Below are positions 1-7,259 of a DNA stretch of 8,151 bases, in pieces. Below the pieces are notes generated by a model that saw only the letters and a program-made list of their open reading frames with translations, made no database searches and was not told where the DNA came from. Each line of letters opens with the position of its first letter. Positions within the stretch are counted from its first letter, which is position 1. The stretch lies in assembly GCA_003155175.1 (NCBI GenBank), contig PMFP01000115.1, positions 12,550 through 20,700 of the forward strand, given 5' to 3'. Both the position numbers and the translations under genes were made by a program. This DNA is from Vulcanimicrobiota bacterium (lineage in GTDB: Bacteria; Vulcanimicrobiota; Vulcanimicrobiia; Vulcanimicrobiales; Vulcanimicrobiaceae).

Positions 1-2820
1 GCCGCGGGCTACAACCCCTCGGAGCAGCCGTCGATCACGATCTCGCAAGACTCGAATCTCTCCGTCATCCTTCACTTAAGCCCGCACGCGAGCGCAAACC
101 AAATGCGGACCATCGCGGTCACGTCTGCTCGCAATTCGACGTTCCCCGTCCAGCAGCATCAGCCCGACGACGTCTACGTCGTCGGCGTGGCCGAGATCGC
201 GCAACTCGGCGGTCTGCCCGGGTACGAAAACGAAGGACTGCTGCTGAATACGCTTCCGGGCGTGAGCCCCATCGGCGGTTCGTCGGGCGGATACCTCGGC
301 AGCGGCACGTCGATCCGCGGCGGCCTCGCCAACGACACAGGCTATCAGCTCGAGGGGCTCAACGCCACCGATCCGCTTACCGGCTATTTCATGAACAACC
401 TCGTGTTGAACGGCGCGCAGAGCGTGAACCTCACGGACGGCCCCGGCGATGCGAGCAAGGGCGGCTCGGGTGCCGGTTTCGTCAACATCATCACAAAGAC
501 CGGAACGTATCCGAGCACCGGGTACTTGCAAGCCGACGTCGGCGGACCGGCCTTCGAACACAATCTGATCGGCGAATACGGCACCGCTACGGCGGACCGG
601 CGCTACTCGCTCTACGTGAGCGGCCGCTACGATCGCGAGTTCGGCGGCTGTTGCGCCCCCCCATACGGTAGCGTCTACGGCGACAACTCGACGCCGTATC
701 CCGACATCGTCGGGCAGTCGGACTTTCAAGAGACCAACGACACGGTCGCCAACGGTCTCATCCACTTCGGAAAAGACAACGCCAACACGATTCAGCTCTG
801 GGGCGAATGGGGCGCGAATGCGGAAATCGGCGGTCATGGTATCGATGCCGCCACCTATCCGTTCGCGAGCGCGATCCCCGCATACGTCAACGTCTACCAG
901 CAGACGCCGCTGCTCCTTGCCGCACAGGCGCAAGAGTTCGGCCTTCCGGTGACGGCGCAGGTCGGGCCGCTGAGCGTCAAGCAAGCGCAGGCGCTGATGC
1001 CGTTCTATCCCGGGCAGACCGATGCGAATCAGGCGATCGGCTCATCGCCGAGCGAATCCACCACCTTCGATCTCTTGAAGCTTGGCTATTCGCGCGCGCT
1101 CGGGTCCCGCGGATTCTTGACCGCGCGCCTCTACCGCACGCAGAACGGCGTCGTGGACAATTTCAACGATCCCAACAACTCGCTCTTCGGCTACGGCCTG
1201 CCGAGCCAGGGATTCAGCGACACGTTCGTCACGCGTGCCTCGCAGAACACCGGCATCGGCGCGGACCTCCAAGAGATCATCGGCGAGCACCACACCGCAA
1301 CGTTCGGCGTGGACTACCGCTATTCGAACGAAAACCTCAGCGGCTTTTTGCCGTCGCCGTCGCTGTTCTTCGCCGGTCCGACGGTCGCGGATTTTCTCCA
1401 AGTCAATCCGTTCCCGACGATACAAAATCCTCAGGGCGGCGGAGCACCGGGACTTTTCGCCGGGCAACGTTACCCCGCGCTCAACTTCACGATGGCCGAT
1501 CCCATGCACGTGACGTCGCTCTACGCCACGGATAACTGGACCGTAAACGACCGCTTCGTCGTTCAACCGGGCCTTCGGTACGACCAGCAAAAAGTTCCCA
1601 CCGGGGCCGGCACGTACGAGGCCAACCAACTGCAGCCGCGCATCTACGCCACGCTGACGACCGGCCGCAACCACGATACCGTGATCCGCGGCGGATACGG
1701 CCACGCCGCGACGTTCGCTCCGCTGATTCAAATCGAAAACCAATACAACGCGCCCGCGGCGTTCGCATCGCAACCCGCGACGCAGAACATTTGCGGCGGC
1801 GTGAACGGTAACTTCAGCCAGCCGTGCGCGAACTACCGGGACGAACTCCAGAACGCGTGGTGGCGCTACTACGGCGTCAATCCGTACTCGTTCTCGGGTC
1901 CGCAGCAATCGGACACCTACGAGATCTCGCTCGAACACGCGTTCCCGGGTGAGACCGGCCTGAAGGTCACGTTCTTCAACCGGCGCGACTACAACGTGAT
2001 CGTGAACAGCCAGCACGTGACGATCGCGCCCAACGGCGCCGTCATTCCGGGCACGACGAGCGTCACCAACGACGGGCGCGCGCAGACCGCCGGCGTGGAA
2101 TTGCAACTCTCGCGCCAAATCGTTCGCGGTCTCTCGATGCAGCTCAACGGCACGTACATCAACCAATTCGTGAACTATCTCACGCCGCAGACGCCGGCGT
2201 TCCGGCCGACGGTCGAGCCCGCGCTACTCGCGTCGGGCGCGATGTTCCATCCCTCGTACATCTCGCCGTTCACGGGCGCATTGACGCTAGACTACAACAG
2301 CCACGGCTGGCGGGTGGATCCGATCTTCCAGTACATCAGCGGATACCCGGTCGGCGTGTGGCAGAAAGATCCGATCTTCGTCAACGGGCAGCCGGTCTTC
2401 GTACCCAATACCAATCTATACGGCGGGTTCGGAAGCCAGTATTGCTACTACGTCGATCCACAGAATCCGGGCACGCCGGGCCACCCGCACATCATCGGGT
2501 CCACCGGGGGCGGATGTACGAGCCAGCTCAACGGCGCGCTGACGCACTCGATTCTCTTTACGAATCTGGTCATCTCGCGCCAGGTTACGCATCGCATCCT
2601 CATCGGCGTCGAAGTGCAGAACTTGCTCAACAACACCGCAAACTATCCATATTTCAATCCGGGATACGTCAACAATGGATTCGGCGGCTACGCGCCGGGT
2701 TCGGGCACCAATCCCGTATCGGGCCCCGGCACCGTCGCGACCTATCCGCCCGGACCGTTCCTGAATTATCCGTCCGGACCGGGACGCCAGATCACCGTCT
2801 TCTCGAGGTTTTCAATTTAG
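1..2820 (+). CDS. TonB-dependent outer-membrane receptor, Oar-like (5' partial)
   Basis: Outer-membrane beta-barrel receptor that would import a substrate using TonB/ExbBD energy; the substrate cannot be told from sequence. The frame is open from base 1 with no stop, so the ATG at 103 is internal and 939 residues are visible. Residues 1-31 (AAGYNPSEQP...ILHLSP) look like the last strands of a carboxypeptidase-regulatory-like domain, which commonly precedes the plug in Oar-type receptors. The plug spans about residues 60-170 and contains GTSIRGG, then YQLEGLNATDP (the usual 'DGV' position), then GAGFVNIITKTGT. The rest is an aromatic-, Asn- and Gly-rich barrel with a late GVEVQNLLNNTANYPYFNPG segment typical of the last strands. 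The C-terminus is RFSI, so the final residue is not the usual Phe, which sits third from the end. The signal peptide and any TonB box lie outside the window. The lipoprotein gene follows with a one-base overlap. Family is sure; substrate is unknown. Confidence 0.93.
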   Translation, partial: AAGYNPSEQPSITISQDSNLSVILHLSPHASANQMRTIAVTSARNSTFPVQQHQPDDVYVVGVAEIAQLGGLPGYENEGLLLNTLPGVSPIGGSSGGYLGSGTSIRGGLANDTGYQLEGLNATDPLTGYFMNNLVLNGAQSVNLTDGPGDASKGGSGAGFVNIITKTGTYPSTGYLQADVGGPAFEHNLIGEYGTATADRRYSLYVSGRYDREFGGCCAPPYGSVYGDNSTPYPDIVGQSDFQETNDTVANGLIHFGKDNANTIQLWGEWGANAEIGGHGIDAATYPFASAIPAYVNVYQQTPLLLAAQAQEFGLPVTAQVGPLSVKQAQALMPFYPGQTDANQAIGSSPSESTTFDLLKLGYSRALGSRGFLTARLYRTQNGVVDNFNDPNNSLFGYGLPSQGFSDTFVTRASQNTGIGADLQEIIGEHHTATFGVDYRYSNENLSGFLPSPSLFFAGPTVADFLQVNPFPTIQNPQGGGAPGLFAGQRYPALNFTMADPMHVTSLYATDNWTVNDRFVVQPGLRYDQQKVPTGAGTYEANQLQPRIYATLTTGRNHDTVIRGGYGHAATFAPLIQIENQYNAPAAFASQPATQNICGGVNGNFSQPCANYRDELQNAWWRYYGVNPYSFSGPQQSDTYEISLEHAFPGETGLKVTFFNRRDYNVIVNSQHVTIAPNGAVIPGTTSVTNDGRAQTAGVELQLSRQIVRGLSMQLNGTYINQFVNYLTPQTPAFRPTVEPALLASGAMFHPSYISPFTGALTLDYNSHGWRVDPIFQYISGYPVGVWQKDPIFVNGQPVFVPNTNLYGGFGSQYCYYVDPQNPGTPGHPHIIGSTGGGCTSQLNGALTHSILFTNLVISRQVTHRILIGVEVQNLLNNTANYPYFNPGYVNNGFGGYAPGSGTNPVSGPGTVATYPPGPFLNYPSGPGRQITVFSRFSI
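2805..2808 (+). promoter_or_regulatory. Shine-Dalgarno-like GAGG for the lipoprotein gene
   Basis: GAGG lies inside the last codons of the receptor gene, 11 nt before the GTG at 2820. Together with the TAGTG stop/start junction it supports GTG 2820 as the start and suggests that translation of the lipoprotein is coupled to the receptor. Confidence 0.5.
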
Positions 2821-3947
2821 TGTACAAGGCGAATCCACGCTATGCGCTTCTCGTCGCAACGCTCTGGGGGCTCGCGGCGTGCACGACGGGGCAATCGAGC
2901 ACGGTCCCGGCGACCAACTTTACGCCGACGAAATCCGTTCTGCAACTCGCGGTCGGCACGGCGAATTTCTCCGGCGTCGCGGCGGGCGTCAACGTCGTCG
3001 AAACGTTTCGCGGCCCGAACGGCTACACGGCGATCCCGATCAGCTCGGCGACCTTAACGGGACCCGCAGGTCTAGCCGGATTCCCCGGATCCAAGGACCC
3101 GGGCGCGGGATCGGCGACCATTCCGCTGGGTTCGGCGCAGAATCAATTCGTGATCGGAACGGGCGGCACGATCCTTGCATCGGCGGACGCGTTCGGCGTC
3201 GGTCCGCCGGCATCGTCGAACACGGGACTGAATTTCTATCCGTACCAGCCGCAGTTCGGCGACGCGCTCAATGGGTTCGTCTCGCATATTCCCCAACTTC
3301 CGCCCGGCGCGCAGTTTCCGGTCTCGCCCATCTACGGCGGTCCGCCGGCGTATCCGCCGGTGTCGTACGTGCCCAGCGCGCTCAGCGCGCTGGTGCAAGT
3401 TCCGACGGGCTGGTCCGAAGGTTTCTACCTCGTCGCGACGGGCAACATCGCAGTCGGCCAGCCGCCGCCGACGGGCTCGTACACGCTCACGGTTTCGTAC
3501 TCGCAGAACGGATCGAACTCCAGCACGACGGCTAAGGCCAACCTCGGCTTGGGCGGACTGCCCGCGATGAATCCTCCGCAGATCGTCTCTTCGGGGACGG
3601 GGGGCGCCGCGATTTCCGTGCAGCTGCCGCCGGGCGCGAAACAGGCGTTCGTCAACGTCATCGATCTCAACGTTCCGCCGGGGCAACTTGCCACCGCGCC
3701 GACCTGCGCCAACGGCTTGAAGTTCGCGACGGTGAAGTTCGCGTCGAGCGGGACGCAGTCCATTCCGGCAAACTTGGGCCAGGGCGGCTCGCCGACGTTC
3801 TGTAAAGGCGACACGCTGGAAGCGCAAGCGTTCGCGTTCGACTACGACAACTTCGATCTCGGTCCGCCCGGGAACTCGGCGCAAGCTCCGGCGCTGCCGG
3901 CACAGGCCGACGTCTCGATCAGCTTCCCGAACGTGGGCCAGGAGTAG
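2820..3947 (+). CDS. Putative outer-membrane lipoprotein of unknown function, paired with the TonB receptor
   Basis: 375 aa; I do not recognise the family. The frame is open far upstream through the receptor gene, but that part is a shadow. The GTG at 2820 shares its G with the receptor stop and gives a textbook lipoprotein signal: Lys3 and Arg8, a hydrophobic core, then lipobox LAAC with Cys21. Residue +2 is Thr rather than Asp, which favours outer-membrane sorting under the E. coli rule. The mature part is Gly/Pro/Ser/Thr-rich and looks all-beta, with Ig- or Fn3-like strands (for example SYTLTVSYSQ near 220-229 and AISVQLPPG near 264-272). A Pro-rich stretch lies at about 160-182 (PQLPPGAQFPVSP, GGPPAYPPVS). 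The only other cysteines, Cys296 and Cys328, could form a disulfide. Inference: a surface or periplasmic accessory of the receptor, analogous in position, not in homology, to SusD beside SusC. A structural role is equally possible. The gene is convincing; its function is open. Confidence 0.85.
   Translation: MYKANPRYALLVATLWGLAACTTGQSSTVPATNFTPTKSVLQLAVGTANFSGVAAGVNVVETFRGPNGYTAIPISSATLTGPAGLAGFPGSKDPGAGSATIPLGSAQNQFVIGTGGTILASADAFGVGPPASSNTGLNFYPYQPQFGDALNGFVSHIPQLPPGAQFPVSPIYGGPPAYPPVSYVPSALSALVQVPTGWSEGFYLVATGNIAVGQPPPTGSYTLTVSYSQNGSNSSTTAKANLGLGGLPAMNPPQIVSSGTGGAAISVQLPPGAKQAFVNVIDLNVPPGQLATAPTCANGLKFATVKFASSGTQSIPANLGQGGSPTFCKGDTLEAQAFAFDYDNFDLGPPGNSAQAPALPAQADVSISFPNVGQE
3373..3393. repeat. 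21-bp near-perfect palindrome inside the lipoprotein gene
   Basis: Two 10-base arms (CCAGCGCGCT and its reverse complement) flank a single C. The same stretch is also a tandem 9-mer (CAGCGCGCT twice). It encodes SALSAL in the lipoprotein, so amino-acid repetition in GC-rich codons is the simplest explanation. No function is claimed. Confidence 0.6.
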
Positions 3948-6294
3948 CTTTAAGGGTCTGCGCGCCCGCCAGCGATTCGTCGAGGAAATTCGCTTGATGC
4001 GCGACGATGTCGTCGACCTCGGGAAATTGCGGGTGCGCGCTCGTCTCTCCGCGGCGAAGCATTCCCGGCGTTCCGTCGGTCGCGAGTAGACCGATGGCGC
4101 GCATCGCGCGGATCGCATCCTGCGTAACGGCACGCGGCGCGCGCCGGAGATCCGGATCCACGAAAAGCACCGGCGGCAACTCGCTCAGCGCGCCGTCGAT
4201 CGCCTCGACGGCCTCGCTTTCCTCAAAGGCGCGGTCGCCGCGGGCTTGAAGCCAGCGCGCGAGCAACTGGCTCACGGTAACCGGACGGATCGCCGCGAGC
4301 GTCTCGCGTATGTGCGCGCGGTCGTCGAGCTTGACGAGACGGTAGAGCATCGAGAAGCGTCCGGTTCGAAACGGATCGTAGGAAACGCCCGCGAGGTAAA
4401 TGTCCGCGAGCGGTCCCAGGCGGTCCAGCGAGCCGCGCAATCGCCCGAGGCGCCCATCCTTCGAGTACCGGCCCTCGGCGGTCAGATAGATCGTTCCGCC
4501 CCGTTCGAGCACCGACGCCATGTTGGCCAGATCGGAATCGATCGCGATGCGCGTCTCGGCCAGAATTTCGGTTCGGTACGGCTCGCGCACGGTCTTGACG
4601 CGCACGATCTCCTGCGAGCGCTCCAGCAGCGCGGGTTGCAAGAGGTCGGCGGTACGCGTTCCCGGCGGAAACTTCGACGCAACGGACGGGTCGAAGACCG
4701 CGTCCAGAGAGAGAGGCCCGTGGCGCGATTGCGCCGACCAGGCCAGACCGGAGATCGCGCGCGAGCCGACTTGATTTTCCAGCGGCAAAAGGCCGATGCC
4801 GCGAAACAACGGCGCAGCGTTGACGTCGCGCAAGACGTTCCGCAGATACGGCAAGCGCATCGCCATGAAGCCCGGTTCGTGCATGCGCCGCGAGCTGGCC
4901 GCCCAGATCGGATGGCGCCAGGAGCTCTGGATCGACATGCGCGAGACCAACGTCATCGTTTCGAGATCGTGCTGATGGTTGGTAACGATGAGCGTCGCGC
5001 CACGTTTTCGCGGCAGCCTCCCCCAACCGCGTATGCGATAGGCGACGTGCACGTAGGCCCCGTTGCTCAGGATGGCCGCCGCGCGCAACGGTAGTGCGCC
5101 CCACGACGAGAGCGGCGTCGCGCCGATGCGCAGCACGACCACCGACGCGAGCGCGAAACTCGCGCCGGAGAGAGCGAACACGACTTGATAGCCCGTGCGG
5201 CTTCCGGCAAAGTACGCAAGCACGGCGCCGCCGACCAGCGGAGCGATCACGTTGGGAAGGTTGGTGGCGATTCCCCAGAGACCGAGGTCGCGGGCGACGT
5301 CGCGGAGATCGGGGATACTGTCCATCGCGAGCGCCCAGCCTGCCGAATAGACGCCGCCCATTCCCAGACCGAACGCCGCCGCGAATGGGAGCATCCAGCG
5401 CGGGTCCGGCGCGAGCGCGAATCCGACCGCGGCGATCGCCATCGGTACGCCCGAAGCCGAGACGACGAGGCGTCGCGGAATCCGGTCCGACGCGATGCCC
5501 AAGAAGACCGACGACGCCACCGCCCCGACGAGCGCGCTGAGCGCGACGAGTACGGTTCCGCCCGACGCGTTGGTCACCTTGAAGACGTCGGTGAAGAAGA
5601 ACAGCACGTACGTCTGCAGCAGAACCAGCCCGAAGTAGACCAGCGAACGCGCGAAAAAGACGACGACGAAATCGTGCCAATCGCGGACGTGCGCGCGGTC
5701 GGGCTCCGACCAGACGCCCTCGTCGACGAACGGCAGCGTCAGCGTGGTGAGCGCCAGGATGGCGGCGACGGCAAGAAACGTGATGCGCGGATCCGGCGCG
5801 ACGCCGGCGATGGCGAGCCCGACGACCGTGCCGATCAGCGTGAGCGCGCCGCGAATTCCCGAAACGATTCCCCAATGTTCGCGGGGGACGCTCTCGGGCA
5901 GCATGGCTTGGTAGGCGGCGATGGCGACGTTGGCGCCCGCGATCGCGGCGATCAAGAGTGCGCCGAAGAGCCAGATGTTGTGGACGAACGCGATCGCCGC
6001 CAGCGCCGCGACGTCGATGACGACGCCCGCCACGACGAACGCGCGACGCGATCCGCCGGCCCGGCGCGAGCGGTCCGAAAACCAGCCCGCGAGCGGCGGA
6101 ACGACCATCGCGCCGACGGCCGCGACGCTGACCAGGATCGAGAGGCTCGAACGATAGGACGTCGGCGCGATGTGCAGCAGCGCGGCCGGCACGGCGATCG
6201 TCATCAGCGCCGCGTCCTGCGCCGTCAGCGGTACCCACAGCGCGTTGAGTAACGACCACGTGCCGACGCTCTTGCGCGTGGAGATCGCGCTCAC
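3919..6294 (-). CDS. MFS transporter fused to a PlsC-like acyltransferase
   Basis: 791 aa inner-membrane fusion. Residues about 12-392 form an MFS domain: about 12 hydrophobic segments, loop motifs GWFSDRSRR (70-78) and GIASDRIPRR (266-275) at equivalent places in the two halves, and an AAYQAMLPESVPREHWGIVSG stretch (126-146) recalling GPH/SLC45-like carriers. Residues about 432-655 resemble an LPLAT/PlsC acyltransferase: TNHQHDLE (438-445, block I), APLFRGIGLLPLEN (494-507, block II) and TAEGRYSKDG (605-614, block III). Blocks I and III deviate from the usual HX4D and FPEGT. Residues 655-791 are mainly helical and unassigned. Expected role: move a lipid or lipid precursor across the inner membrane and acylate it, by analogy with LplT/Aas, but no AMP-binding acyl-activating domain is present. 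Start: the frame is open up to 6480, but GTG 6294 sits in GTGA over the stop of the upstream gene and begins just before the first hydrophobic segment. No clear Shine-Dalgarno is seen, so coupling is likely. The 3' end overlaps the convergent lipoprotein gene by 29 bp. Confidence 0.88.
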   Translation of the reverse strand: MSAISTRKSVGTWSLLNALWVPLTAQDAALMTIAVPAALLHIAPTSYRSSLSILVSVAAVGAMVVPPLAGWFSDRSRRAGGSRRAFVVAGVVIDVAALAAIAFVHNIWLFGALLIAAIAGANVAIAAYQAMLPESVPREHWGIVSGIRGALTLIGTVVGLAIAGVAPDPRITFLAVAAILALTTLTLPFVDEGVWSEPDRAHVRDWHDFVVVFFARSLVYFGLVLLQTYVLFFFTDVFKVTNASGGTVLVALSALVGAVASSVFLGIASDRIPRRLVVSASGVPMAIAAVGFALAPDPRWMLPFAAAFGLGMGGVYSAGWALAMDSIPDLRDVARDLGLWGIATNLPNVIAPLVGGAVLAYFAGSRTGYQVVFALSGASFALASVVVLRIGATPLSSWGALPLRAAAILSNGAYVHVAYRIRGWGRLPRKRGATLIVTNHQHDLETMTLVSRMSIQSSWRHPIWAASSRRMHEPGFMAMRLPYLRNVLRDVNAAPLFRGIGLLPLENQVGSRAISGLAWSAQSRHGPLSLDAVFDPSVASKFPPGTRTADLLQPALLERSQEIVRVKTVREPYRTEILAETRIAIDSDLANMASVLERGGTIYLTAEGRYSKDGRLGRLRGSLDRLGPLADIYLAGVSYDPFRTGRFSMLYRLVKLDDRAHIRETLAAIRPVTVSQLLARWLQARGDRAFEESEAVEAIDGALSELPPVLFVDPDLRRAPRAVTQDAIRAMRAIGLLATDGTPGMLRRGETSAHPQFPEVDDIVAHQANFLDESLAGAQTLKATPGPRSGS

Positions 6295-6941
6295 TTCACG
6301 ACGGTCGGCGGCGTCGGCGAGGGATCGACGGTCACGTTGTAGTCGGAGAATTCCGCGTGAGCCGTCGCGTGGTACTGCGGCATCGAGATGTCGGCATCTT
6401 CGAACTGCGGAAAGGGATACCCCGAGACGAAGATCGGCGTGACGTGAACCACGATGCGCCCGCCGTAATCCCACAACCACGAGAGGTCGCGCACGCCCGA
6501 CGCCTCGTCGATCGTCGCGGTCGCCTCTTGAAGCGGGCTCTTGATCCGATCCCGCATCGAGAGATGGCTGACGGTGCCGTCTTGGCCGGCCAACGTGATG
6601 ACGTAGTGCTTGGACCAGTTGGACGGATCGAGCGCGTCCATCTTGATGGTCGAGTAGCCCTTACCGAACCACGGAACGTGGTCGAAGTGAATCAGGAACG
6701 AGCCGTTGCGCTCGTACTCGCCATGACCGACGAGCGTGAAGCGAATCCACGGAAACGTCAGCAGCGCGACGCGCACGTTGAGGTTGAAGGTATAAGCTTT
6801 GATGGGAGCGGCACGGGTCGCGATCGCCGCGATCACGCGGTCCGCCGCCGGATCGTCCGGCGCAGTCGCGACCGGTGCTGCGGCGGACGCCCCCGCCAGC
6901 GCGATGCCGCAAGCGAGCGTCACCGCGCGCAGGAGGCGCAC
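6291..6941 (-). CDS. Secreted protein, possibly LolA/LppX-like fold
   Basis: 216 aa with a Sec signal peptide: Arg2 and Arg5, a hydrophobic stretch to about residue 19, and an Ala-rich cleavage zone (GASAAAP, 17-23). The mature part starts with a helix (ADRVIAAIATRAAPIKAY, 33-50) followed by alternating beta strands, including GHGEYERNGSFLIHF (72-86), GTVSHLSM (122-129) and RIVVHVTPIF (162-171). One N-terminal helix laid across a curved sheet would fit the LolA/LolB/LppX family of periplasmic lipid or lipoprotein carriers, but no signature motif proves it. The C-terminus is Pro/Thr-rich (DPSPTPPTVVK). Start: GTG 6941 is the only in-frame start that leaves the signal peptide whole, since an in-frame stop lies just upstream (TGA at 6977-6975). 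It is the first gene of the operon, and its TGA overlaps the GTG of the MFS-acyltransferase by four bases, so both probably serve one envelope process. Gene real; fold and ligand are inference. Confidence 0.82.
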   Translation of the reverse strand: MRLLRAVTLACGIALAGASAAAPVATAPDDPAADRVIAAIATRAAPIKAYTFNLNVRVALLTFPWIRFTLVGHGEYERNGSFLIHFDHVPWFGKGYSTIKMDALDPSNWSKHYVITLAGQDGTVSHLSMRDRIKSPLQEATATIDEASGVRDLSWLWDYGGRIVVHVTPIFVSGYPFPQFEDADISMPQYHATAHAEFSDYNVTVDPSPTPPTVVK

Positions 6942-6951
6942 TACGGCGCGG

Positions 6952-6955
6952 CCTC
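6952..6955 (-). promoter_or_regulatory. Shine-Dalgarno-like GAGG for the secreted-protein gene
   Basis: On the minus strand GAGG precedes GTG 6941 by 10 nt, nearly the same spacing as the GAGG before the lipoprotein start. This supports GTG 6941 as the start. Confidence 0.45.
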
Positions 6956-7089
6956 GGGCGGCCTCGTCCTCGAATCAGGCCGCGGCAGAAGTCCGGAGCC
7001 CGAAATCGAACACGGTGGCGACACGATGAGGCACGCAAAGAATCGCGATGGGAGACCGTCGGTCCACGTCACCGGCGTTCCGTTCGTCC

Positions 7090-7105
7090 GGAGGCACGCG
7101 CCTCC
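7090..7105. repeat. Perfect 6-bp inverted repeat with 4-nt loop
   Basis: GGAGGC, loop ACGC, GCCTCC: a perfect GC-rich hairpin about 150 bp upstream of the GTG at 6941 and 74 bp before the tRNA-Gly gene. No T-run follows on either strand, so it is not an intrinsic terminator. It could be an operator half-site pair, a leader hairpin, or chance. Confidence 0.5.
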
Positions 7106-7179
7106 TCGCAACGCCTGGGTCCCGGCGCGTGTCGTAGGACGCAGCTGCGGGGGCAACGAACGGGAGGGCGCCGTGGTCT

Positions 7180-7253
7180 GCGGGTATGATGTAATGGTAG
7201 CCTGCGACCTTCCCAAGGTTGATGCGTGGGTTCGATTCCCACTACCCGCTCCA
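7180..7253 (+). tRNA. tRNA-Gly (anticodon CCC)
   Basis: 74 nt including an encoded CCA. The acceptor stem GCGGGTA (7180-7186) pairs perfectly with TACCCGC (7243-7249). The anticodon stem CGACC/GGTTG holds loop TTCCCAA, placing CCC at 7212-7214, which reads the Gly codon GGG. The T-arm GTGGG-TTCGATT-CCCAC is perfect, the variable loop is four nt (ATGC), and the discriminator is T. The D-arm (7189-7203) is weak: A-T, a T/C mismatch, G-C, then a T-G wobble. The D-loop still carries the GG expected for tertiary contacts. tRNA-Cys follows after six bases, so the two are probably one transcript. Confidence 0.96.
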
Positions 7254-7259
7254 CGACAA

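Larger units (their letters stand above)
6942..7179. other. Divergent intergenic region between the lipid-module operon and the tRNA genes
   Basis: 238 bp that should hold the promoters of both the minus-strand operon and the plus-strand tRNAs. I see no convincing -35/-10 pair on either strand. The only clear structure is the inverted repeat at 7090-7105. Long open frames cross the region on both strands, but they run through the tRNAs, have no family-like features, and follow from high GC content. Confidence 0.6.

Noticed and set aside
1042..2166. 374-aa minus-strand open frame opposite the receptor
   Set aside because: Arg/Val/Ala-rich composition and no motif; it lies antisense to a well-supported TonB barrel.
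2358..2819. Upstream extension of the lipoprotein frame
   Set aside because: It is Arg-rich shadow sequence inside the receptor barrel; the lipoprotein signal begins at GTG 2820.
103..2820. ATG at 103 as the start of the TonB receptor
   Set aside because: The frame is open to base 1 and the upstream residues read like the end of a carboxypeptidase-regulatory-like domain. A start at 103 would leave no signal peptide.
4223..6259. 678-aa minus-strand open frame, and 5185-6252 on the plus strand
   Set aside because: Both are extremely Arg/Ala/Gly- or Arg/Asp-rich shadows of the MFS-acyltransferase gene, which has real transmembrane segments and motifs.
6295..6480. Upstream extension of the MFS-acyltransferase to 6480
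   Set aside because: These 62 residues are Arg-rich, have no transporter character and overlap the secreted-protein gene in another frame; GTG 6294 in the GTGA junction is better.
6909..6941. Lipobox at Cys11 in the secreted protein
   Set aside because: The residues before Cys11 (TLA) lack the usual Leu at -3 and the hydrophobic core continues past it; an ordinary Sec signal with Ala-rich cleavage fits better.
6990..7020. T-loop-like GTTCGATTT on the minus strand, hinting at a tRNA relic
   Set aside because: The flanking bases do not form a T-stem and no matching acceptor or anticodon arm is present.
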